NCBI GenBank assembly: GCA_026770595.1
Contig: MU634228.1
Coordinates: 1-14,223 of the forward strand
From: Ochromonadaceae sp. CCMP2298
Lineage: Eukaryota; Sar; Synurophyceae; Ochromonadales; Ochromonadaceae
Length of the DNA: 14,223 bases
Reading direction: 5' to 3'
Shown here: one piece after another, positions 7,290 to 14,223 of the stretch
Position numbering within the stretch: position 1 is the stretch's first letter
Layout: the number at the start of each line of letters is the position of its first letter
Made by a program: the position numbers and the translations under genes
Notes under the pieces: generated by a model
The model's database searches: none
Told to the model about the DNA's origin: nothing
Seen by the model: only the letters and a program-made list of their open reading frames with translations

Positions 7290-9300
7290 CTACTGTTGTT
7301 TTCGACTGCTGGCTTCACTCGTGCTATTGTCGGCGGTGGGCAGGGCGTTGTATTCGCTGAAAGAGATGAAGGGCGCCAGTAGCGCATTGATCTGAGAGGG
7401 ACAGATAGCGGGAGAGGTGCAGAGAGCGGGAGAGGGGCAGAGAGTGGGAGTGGGGTGGAGAGAGGGGGAGATGGAGAAGTTAGAACAGTGCGCACTACCC
7501 ACACTTACGCACGGAAGGGGGCGGGGGCGCAGCAGTGCAGTACATATATATATATGCAGTGCGTACCATATTATAGGCGCAGAACATGGCGATGGTCAGC
7601 GGCACCATGCCAGCCAGCAGCGCTATGGACACGACCTTCTGCCAGACCTGTCTGCTGTGCCTACGCCGCCTGCCCAGCGCGTACCAGTCGAACAAGTCCT
7701 TGACAACGTACTCGATCGTCTTGGTGCGCACAGCTTCGCGGCCCTTGTCTCCGAACGTTTTCCGCATCTTACTGTCGTCCTTCATCAGCTGAATGTACCT
7801 GCAGAGGTAGAGGCAGAGGTAGATGCACATTTAGAGGCAGAGGAAGAGGGAGGGACGGGGGGAGAGCCAGAGACAGAGAGGGTGGGGATAGCAGATGCGT
7901 CTCCTTCCCCTCTTTATCTTTCTTCTGTCTGACTCACCTCCTGGCGTCCTCTCTGTCTGAGGGGTTGAAGAGGTACCCATCCACCTCGTGCCGCACTGTG
8001 TCCCGGAAGCCCTGCGTGCGCGGCACCACCACGGGCACGTTGCAGGCGAAGGCCTCCAGCACTGTGTTGCCCAGCGTCTCGAACTCGGAGGCGGAGACGT
8101 GCAGGTCCGCCGAGGCGTACACCTCCGCCAGCTCCAGATGGCTCAGGAAGCGCGGCCGGCAGTAGATGCGCTGTTCCTTGCCGTGCATCTTCGCGTACAC
8201 GGGAGCGCTGGGTCCGTCCCCCACGATGGCTAGGTATGCGTTGCTGCTGCCCGCCAGTCTCTGCATAGCGTCGATGACCACGTCTAGGCGCTTCTCGTTG
8301 CTGATGCGCCCCACGTATACGCACAGGAAGCCATCCGCGTCTCCGAACATCATTTCCTTGCGCAAAGACCTGTGAGAAGAGGGAAAGGGAGAGAGAGAGT
8401 GCACGCAGAAACAGAGATACAGAGCGCGTTAGGTGGTGGAGTTGGTGTCGTTCCATCCCCACAGGCCGGAGCGGGATGGACTGCTTACTCGCTTTTCTTG
8501 GACGGGGAGAAGGTTATGACGTCGACCGCCGTGATGATTATGTGCTCACAGTGCACGCCCTGCGATGACAGCTTTTTCTGCAGGCACAGGAGGGGACGGG
8601 ATAGACATCGTTAGCAAGTAGATCGCATAGGACATGAATAATGAGGATGCAGCAAGGCAGGGATGCGGGGTGCAGCGATCGAGGAGGGGCGGGTCGGTGT
8701 GCTTTCTGACCATGAATGAGGAGGAGGTGGTGGCGCAGGAGTCCAGCACGACCGAGTCCATGGCCTCCTTGGTCTGCACCAGCAGCTTCTGGAAGCCGAA
8801 CGCGTTGTGCGTGCTCAGCAGGTCCAGAATGTCTGTGTGAAAGGAGCCCACCACGGGAATGCCCAGCCACAGACCCGCCAAAGTGAACATGTTCGAGAAG
8901 CCGTCTGCCACCACGTGCAAGATCTGAGAGCAACATAGGGGAGCAGGCATGAGATGATGCGAGGGCAATGCGTTGCAAGCGGATACACAAGTACGGCACT
9001 GAGGAGGGCAAGCTGACACCGGGCACCCACCTCTGGCTTCTCCCTTGCCAGCGTGCTCATTATCGCCGAGAACGCCCTCGCTGTGGGCCATGCCACCTTC
9101 TTGTTCGGGTAGGAGGGAAATATGACGTGATCGAGAGTCACCGTACAAGTAGAAGCCGGCAAGTCCTCAGGCTCATCCTCCATCGTGAATAGGATAGTCT
9201 CGTGCCCCTGCTTCTCCATCTCATGGAGAATGCCGGTGAAGCGTCTGCACACGCCATCGATGGATGGTGCGATCGAGTGGCTGTATATCGCGATCTTCAT
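7290..9300 (-). CDS. GT4 family glycosyltransferase, SQD2-like, with C-terminal membrane anchor
   Basis: Six exons (9300-9031, 8923-8711, 8577-8489, 8369-7938, 7798-7567, 7391-7290) join with matching phases to give 445 residues. The fold is GT-B. The N-terminal acceptor domain (about 1-175) begins MKIAIYSHSIAPSIDG and contains GIPVVGSFHTD; the C-terminal donor domain (about 195-385) has VGRISNEKR (about 210-218), VGDGPSAP, and the EX7E motif with Glu288 and Glu296 in SEFETLGNTVLEA, followed by GYLFNPSD. The last parts resemble sulfoquinovosyltransferase SQD2, which moves sulfoquinovose from UDP to diacylglycerol. Unlike plastid SQD2 there is no transit peptide, and a hydrophobic segment at about 390-410 suggests a tail anchor with a roughly 35-residue tail beyond it. 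The substrate cannot be told from sequence; a mannosyl- or glucosyl-lipid transferase is possible. Confidence 0.92.
7392..7566 (-). other. Glycosyltransferase intron 5, purine/pyrimidine-biased
   Basis: The 175-base intron has donor GTACGC and acceptor CTCTCAG. The half near the acceptor (plus strand 7395-7475) is a long GAGAGGGG-type purine run, hence pyrimidine-rich in the transcript. A short TATATA run sits at 7543-7555 near the donor. Confidence 0.8.
7801..7848. repeat. Hexanucleotide repeat, GCAGAG-type
   Basis: Eight consecutive hexamers of the form GCAGAG/GTAGAG/GAAGAG start at 7801, immediately upstream in transcript terms of glycosyltransferase exon 5. They provide the pyrimidine tract (CTCTGC on the sense strand) of that acceptor. 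Confidence 0.85.
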
Positions 9301-9466
9301 CGTTGCGGGAACACGAGCACTCACTCAGAGTGAGGTCCGAAGTCTTCTGACTGCTTGAGCAAGGGTTGCCTGCACCGTGAGTGTAGTTAGCTGTTGATCC
9401 AGATTGGATCGGCCGGAGAGAGGGCTTGCTTTGGTGAGAGAAAAAGAGCAAAACTTCGGCAAAAAG
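9301..9466 (-). promoter_or_regulatory. Upstream region of the glycosyltransferase gene
   Basis: Only 166 bases separate the glycosyltransferase ATG from the tRNA gene on the same strand, so its 5' UTR and core promoter should be here or overlap the tRNA. No TATA element is obvious. Confidence 0.35.
9461..9465 (-). terminator. RNA polymerase III terminator of tRNA-Thr
   Basis: The minus strand reads TCTTTTT directly after the tRNA 3' end. A run of five T starting two bases past the discriminator is a standard Pol III stop. Confidence 0.85.
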
Positions 9467-9538
9467 AGCCACACCAGAGAATCGAACTCTGGACCTTCAC
9501 ATTACAAGTGTGATGCTCTACCTCTAAGCTAGTGCGGC
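9467..9538 (-). tRNA. trnT-UGU: tRNA-Thr (anticodon UGU)
   Basis: The minus strand folds into a full cloverleaf of 72 bases without an intron. The acceptor stem GCCGCAC pairs with GTGTGGC over seven pairs with one G-U. The D arm is GCTTAGAGGTAGAGC. The anticodon stem TCACA/TGTGA is perfect, with loop CTTGTAA giving anticodon TGT (plus-strand 9504-9506), which reads ACA threonine codons. The T arm is CAGAG-TTCGATT-CTCTG. The discriminator is U, and CCA is not encoded, as expected for a eukaryotic nuclear gene. Internal A-box (TAGCTTAGAGG) and B-box (GTTCGATTC) promoters are present. A TTTATATT element about 50 bases upstream could help initiation. Confidence 0.97.
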
Positions 9539-9545
9539 GGTCCCT

Positions 9546-9914
9546 TCTTGTAAAAGTAGTGACACGGCATATTACCGAATTATTGGTCAATATAAAGAAG
9601 TATTTATGTCGCCCAGCGACGAAAAAAGCCAAATCCGCCGGGGTTGCGAGGGGAAGGTCGCTTGCTTATTTATGATATTTTCCGACGTCATCTTTTTAAT
9701 CGTTGGGGGCCGTTCTGACGACATCCTGTCAGCATGGTAATTGGTGCAAAACGAAACCCCCAGGTCCTGTTAAACTATATACTGTAGAATACTGTAATGT
9801 ATTTGGTATTAAAGAAAAGCCTTGTCGACAGAAAGAAAAGCCTTGTTCATATAAAGTAATACAATTTCATATTCATCTACACCCTACACGACACGAATGA
9901 CCGGCCGCACCGAT
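9546..9914. other. Intergenic region between tRNA-Thr and the SFI1-like gene
   Basis: This AT-richer stretch of about 370 bases should hold the 3' UTR of the SFI1-like gene and upstream elements of the tRNA. It contains a direct repeat of AAAGAAAAGCCTTGT (9811-9825 and 9832-9846). I see no gene. Confidence 0.6.
9811..9846. repeat. 15-bp direct repeat AAAGAAAAGCCTTGT
   Basis: Two exact copies lie 21 bases apart, at 9811-9825 and 9832-9846, in the putative 3' UTR of the SFI1-like gene. Confidence 0.9.
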
Positions 9915-12900
9915 TCAGAGAGCGGTGAATCGCCTGCGGATGCGGGAGGAGAGCTCCTCAATCTGCCGACCGATGTCCTCCTCGCTCGTAGCAAGAAACG
10001 AGGCGGCGGCGCAGGGCGAGGGAGCGGGCACAGGCTGGGTGACTTTGGTGGTGCTTCTGCGCGACGGCGCTGCGCGCTGTCTACTGCTCGCTGCCGCGGG
10101 AGCAGTCCTGCTGGTGGGGTGCGCAGCTGTCGCTCTGCCGCCCCCCGCAACCAGCAGGAGCACATTTTCCTTTCCATCGCGCGAAGAGCGTGCCTGAGAC
10201 TTCGCGTGCAACGCAGACTGTGATGACGAGCGCGGGCCGGGTAACTGCTTGGCGGGCCTTGCTCTTCCTGCGGCGGTGCCTTCAGCCGTGACGCCCTCTG
10301 ACGGCTGCTGCTGCTGGGACGGCAGCGGCTTTAGTGCGGTGGGCAGCAGGAAGGAGCCCAGAGCCGCGCCGCGCTCACTCGGATTGCCAGCCCACCCGCC
10401 CCTGTCCACACCCACAGCCGCCGCAGCGCTGCCCGCCCTAGCTCTACTCAAGTGCTCCACGGCCAGCGCCTCCCTGCGCGCCTGCTCTTGCGGACTGGAA
10501 GTGGTGCCAGAGGCAGTGGCGCCTTGCTCCAACGACAAGGGCAGCGGCATGGGGAGACCGCTCGCGCGCAGCTCCACCTGCCTCTCCTCCAGCCTGCGCT
10601 CCAGCTCCTGCTCCGCACCGGCCAGCTGCTGCAGGCGCTGCCTGAGCTCAGCCTCCTCCGCAGCCAGGTCCCGCAGCTGTGCCTCGTGCGTCTCCGTTTG
10701 CCTGGCCACCTGCTGGAAGGCCTGCTCCAGGGCCGCCGTGCAGCTGTGCAGAGACGCCTCCAGCCGCTGCCGCTCCTCCTGCACCACGGTCACCCGTCCC
10801 TCTAGCTGCTGCAGCTGCTCGCCGCGTTGCCTGGCTGCAGTGTGCGCCGCCTCTCTCTGCGCCAGCAAGTGCTGCAGCCGCCGCTCCTTGCCCTCCTGCG
10901 CCTGCACGGCTGCGCGGTACAGACCCTCCACGTCTGCAAGCAGCAGCAGGCGTTCGTCCGCGGGGTCCGCGTCGTGCAGATCCACGTGTAGGTCCATGCC
11001 CGAGATCGTGTAGGTCGACGCGTCCGCAGCAGAGACAGGCCTCGAGACAGGGGCAGAGATAGAGGCAGAGGCAGAGACGGAGACAAAGGCTGCGCCTTCC
11101 ACTGGTTGCGCGAGGAATTCGTCCTGCAGGGCCTGCACGCGTTGCACGTACTGTGTGGCCTGCAGGAGCCGATGCTGCAGCTGAAACCGCTCACCGGCAA
11201 GCGCCGCGATGGAGGAGCGCAGGTCCGAGAGGGCCGCCTCCTGCTGCTCCTCCCGGTCCCTCGCCTCCGTGTCAGAGATCAGCAGCGCGTCCACGTCGAT
11301 CTGCAGGTCTTCGCGCCGCCGCTGCTGCTCCGCCGTCTCCCGCTCCAGCTGCGAGCGCCGACTGGCCACATCCGAATGCGCCGGCCCCTGTTCCTGTTCC
11401 TCCACCTCGTGCTCCTGCAGGAAGGCGCGCAGGTCCGAGACGCGTCGCAACAGGGCGGCACCCAGCATACAGCCCATCGTCGCGAAGCTGCGGCGCACCA
11501 CGCCACTGCGCGCCAGCGCCAGCACCCGCGCATGCCGGGACCGCAGGCGCCTCCGTAGAGAGGCGCGGCTGCCCCAGCGGGCGAGGTACCGGCGCAGCTG
11601 CACGCAGTAGGCCGCCGCAGAGAGTCGGGACGGCGGCAGCAGCGACAAGAAGCGATCCCCGTCCCTGTCGCCCGCATCTACCCCACTGCTTGATGCCTGA
11701 CCCCCGCCCTCTCCCTCTCCCTCTCCCTTCTCTTCGTCCTCCTCTTCCTCCTCGTCGTCGAAGTCGTCTAGGTAGAGCATCTCAAAGTCCACCGAGCTCA
11801 TACCCTTAGCGCCCTGCTCGATACCGGACCCCTCACAGGCCACAGACGCAAACGATGTGCACACTGCTGCTGATAGCCCCGTGCCCCCGTCCGCTGCCGA
11901 CTTGACCTTGTCCCCCATCTTCGCGTAGAAGCTGTGCATGTGGTGTCGCCGTAGCTGCTCGCTGGCCGCGGTTGCGTTGCGCGAGAGGCGTGTCTGCATC
12001 TCTAGAGTCAGCGCGCCCTTCCAGCGCCCGAAGCAGCGCCGCACAGCGGAGGCTCTGCGCAAGAGAGTCAGCGCCACCAGCTTGCGCTGGAGCTGCCGGA
12101 AGTGCGCGGACAGAGCGCACCACGCAGCCCAGGCGCCGCCCTCGACCTTTCGCTGCACCACTGCGCTCATCTGCGCGGCGGCCAGGCTGCAGTGGCGGCT
12201 CTTCGCGGCAGACGCGTGCCAGCGCCGCAAGGTCAGGTGCAGCGCCGTCTCAGTCACCCTGCGCCCCGCGCCCGCCTGGGTCACCTGCTGCAGGGCGCGC
12301 TGCCGCTGGAAACTAGCCACGCGTCGTCGCAATGCGCGGAAAGCCCGTCCCTTCCTGCGGTGCTCGCCCAGCAGCAGCCGGAATCTCCTGGTCGCCGCCC
12401 ACTTGTGCCAGGCGCCCCTCTGCAGCAGAGCGGAGTGCCTGGACCCCACGGCGCTTGCTCGGCCCTCGTGCTCTTCGCGCTGCTGCTGTGTAACCTGCGC
12501 CCAGCCCTCGAGCACGCCCCGCTGCCTCCTGCGCCGCGCCTCCCCCAGCGCATGCTGCTGTCTCTGCACACCCTCCTGTGTCCAGCGCTTCCAGGCGCGG
12601 AACACGCGTATGGACCGGAATAGGCTGACGTACAGATCGTGGCGCGCGTCCTCCACCTGCACCACGCGCAGCGCCTTCACGCAGCCCCGGAAGGCCCCGA
12701 AGGCGGAGCGCAGCTGGTACCGCTGCATCTCGCCCTGGATCCTGGGCAGCTCGCAAAAGCGCCTCAGGAACCTGCCACGCCACGCTCTGAAGGCACCAGT
12801 CTTGTCGCCGCGCTGCTTGCGCCGCTGCAGCTGCCTACCCCGCTGCTCGACGCACAGAAAGCACACCCAGGCGCGGAAGCAAACCAGCCGCACCGCCGCG

Positions 12901-14223
12901 CCCCTGCGCCGCACCAGCCGCCAGTGGAAGTGCCTGATCCTGGACTGCCGTCTCGTGCGGGAGCGCAGCAGTCGGAACACGGCGCGCTTGAGGGCGCGCG
13001 CCCTCTCTCGCCAGAACTTCTCCGCAGTGGCCATCTGCGCCTGCTTCCGCACGAGCGCGCATATGTCGGAGTCGGTCTTCAGCTCCGCCGCCACGGACCT
13101 TATCGCGTCTTGCACTGCGGGAGCAGGGCGAGGGGGGAGGAAGGAGGGGGGGGGGAGGGGGGGGAGAGGGCAGCAGAAGCGGGTGTTAGTATCGGCAAAG
13201 CAGAGAGAGAAATTCGGCGGTGTCACTATGCGGCGAGCAGCAGCCTCATGGCACAGCGCGCACCTTCTGCGAGCGAGGTCTGCAGTTGCGCACGCTGGGC
13301 CACCGCCGCCTGCAGCCCCTGCCCCAGCTCCGCCTCCTGCTGCAGCCACTCCTCACGCAGGGCACGCGCACTGGCGATCTTGGCGCCGCAGTCCTGCGCA
13401 CAGCGGGTACGGGGAAAGAGAGAGGGGTGGGGCGGGTAGAGGTCAGCTCCGTGAGTGAGTATCGGCGAGACGCGCGTGTGTATGTATGCGTATATGTATG
13501 TGTGTATGTATGTGTATATATGTGTGTGTGTACCTCCAGCTGCTGCAGATTGGCGTCGTGCACGTCAAGCCAGATGCGGGCATGTCGGAGGTCTCCCTGC
13601 AGCTGCGCGATCTGCCGTCTCTGCTGAGATACGCCCTCGACTGCGGTGTCTGCTATGGCCAGCGACTGCTGCTCGAAAATACGCAGGGTGCCGCTCAGCG
13701 TGTGGTGCAGCTCGAACATGCCGTACTCCTCCCGCTGGCCCAGCATGTACAGGTTGGACAGAGCCGCGATCTGAGTCTTGAGCGGGCCCATAGCGGAGGC
13801 CTCCACGGCTGGGTCGAAGGGCCGTGGAGCCATGGCCTGCTGCGACGCTACCAGCTGCAGGAAGCCGTCGCTGAGCACGTAGGCCTCGATGGCTGCGGCA
13901 GTCATGCGCCAGCGAGTCTCCACCCCCTGCGAGAAGGACAGGTCCAGCGGCGCAAACGCGAAGCCCCCCTCCTCCGTGCCGCTGCCGTCCTCCTCTACCG
14001 CCAGGGCCGCCTGCTCCGCCTCTCTGAATGCGCACTGCACGAAAGTGTCCAAGTCCCCTCCGGGCACCAGTACGTCCACGCCTTCCCCGGGCACCAGCAG
14101 TGCCTCTAGCACACCGTCCGCGGCAGAGGGGCCCTCCGGCTGCTGCTGTTGCGGCTGGAGCGAGCGCTGAGCAGAGGGGGCGGGTGTCAGGCCGCAAGGC
14201 CGCAAGGGCGCTCTCGAGGGCTG
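9915..14223 (-). CDS. SFI1-like centrin-binding repeat and coiled-coil protein, 5' partial
   Basis: The visible exons, probably 14166-13534, 13393-13264 and 13114-9915, join with matching phases to about 1,320 residues ending at TGA. No starting Met is visible. A pyrimidine-CTCAG acceptor at 14167 suggests more exons beyond the edge, although the frame stays open to 14223. The N-terminal part has a Gln-rich patch and helices ending in coiled coil. From about 13,060 to 11,990 comes a run of basic helices with recurrent Trp/Phe cores (VFRAWKRW, VLEGWAQV, AWHKWAAT, TLRRWHAS, CFGRWKGA) spaced roughly 30-40 residues. This fits SFI1-type repeats, which bind centrin at spindle poles or basal bodies. 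An acidic tract (DDFDDEEEEEDEEKG, about 11,770) follows, then long coiled coil (about 11,420-10,540), then a basic low-complexity tail ending in a short helix. The SFI1 assignment rests on repeat pattern, not overall similarity. The alternative is a general centrosomal coiled-coil protein. Confidence 0.8.
11051..11092. repeat. Hexanucleotide repeat within the SFI1-like coding exon
   Basis: Seven hexamers of the form AGGCAG/AGATAG/AGACGG run in phase. On the sense strand they encode a Ser/Ala/Val run (SVSASASISAPVS). The unit is related to that of the intronic repeat at 7801-7848. Confidence 0.75.
13115..13263 (-). other. SFI1-like gene intron with long pyrimidine tract
   Basis: The 149-base intron has donor GTGCGC and acceptor CTCCCGCAG and splits a Val codon (G|TG). 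The plus strand holds near-continuous G/A runs at 13120-13170, so the transcript is a C/T run up to the acceptor. The intron is open in the frame of the downstream exon but not in that of the upstream exon, so retention would bring an early stop. Confidence 0.8.
13474..13530. repeat. TG/TATG microsatellite at the 5' end of an intron
   Basis: The region is an alternating TG, TATG and TATA dinucleotide-type repeat. In the SFI1-like transcript it is a CA/CATA run starting just inside the donor (GTACAC at 13533) of the 140-base intron 13533-13394. Confidence 0.9.

Noticed and set aside
10249-11013. Ser/Cys-rich open frame on the plus strand.
   Set aside because: It is the antisense of the coiled-coil region (Leu/Gln/Glu codons read backwards as Ser/Cys), with no protein-like pattern.
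13121-13175. Long G-run on the plus strand as a regulatory G-quadruplex.
   Set aside because: It is fully explained as the template strand of an intron pyrimidine tract; kept only as part of the general intron observation.
11938-13458. Open frame of about 506 codons on the plus strand, opposite the SFI1-like gene.
   Set aside because: It is rich in Arg, Cys, Ser and Ala as expected for the antisense of a GC-rich repeat array, shows no domain, and lies opposite a coding frame with clear repeats and matched splice phases.
1-14223. Bacterial operon, phage, CRISPR array or transposon interpretation.
   Set aside because: Genes are intron-split and on mixed strands, with eukaryotic families and a Pol III-type tRNA. 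No terminal inverted repeats, transposase or reverse transcriptase motifs, or regularly spaced repeats with unique spacers were seen.

Overview
The window is nuclear DNA of a GC-rich, intron-dense eukaryotic microbe. Coding regions are broken by short GT..AG introns of 80 to 349 bases whose phases match across every junction, and the proteins are eukaryotic types: a NECAP clathrin adaptor, an Elongator subunit, an SFI1-like centrin-binding protein and a membrane-anchored gamma-glutamyltranspeptidase. A GT4 glycosyltransferase close to the algal/plant SQD2 group and SFI1 repeats, which often go with basal bodies, would suit a flagellated alga or a related stramenopile or haptophyte. That placement is inference and nothing in the window proves it.

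Layout, left to right. (1) 158-2726, plus strand: a four-exon gamma-glutamyltranspeptidase with an N-terminal membrane anchor. (2) 2727-3215: intergenic, with a 14-bp minisatellite. (3) 3216-3677, minus: an intronless basic protein with a domain resembling the C-terminal tail of cysteinyl-tRNA synthetase. (4) 3678-3992: a divergent promoter region. (5) 3993-5167, plus: an ELP6-like Elongator subunit in two exons. (6) 5341-6734, minus: a four-exon NECAP, convergent with ELP6. (7) 6807-7169, minus: a weakly supported two-exon small gene. (8) 7290-9300, minus: a six-exon GT4 glycosyltransferase with a C-terminal membrane anchor. (9) 9467-9538, minus: tRNA-Thr(UGU) with a Pol III terminator. (10) 9915 to the right edge, minus: a large SFI1-repeat and coiled-coil protein that continues out of the window at its 5' end.

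The genes do not form a pathway or operon. They belong to separate housekeeping systems: glutathione turnover, tRNA wobble modification, endocytosis, lipid or sugar transfer, and the centrosome or basal body. The most notable structural feature is the introns, which are largely pyrimidine-rich simple repeats on the sense strand; one holds a 32-bp tandem duplication followed by telomere-type CCCTAA repeats next to the splice acceptor. I found no CRISPR array, transposon, viral gene or clearly new multi-gene system. The least explained items are the small two-exon gene, the free-standing CysRS-tail protein and the divergent promoter with a thrice-repeated motif.
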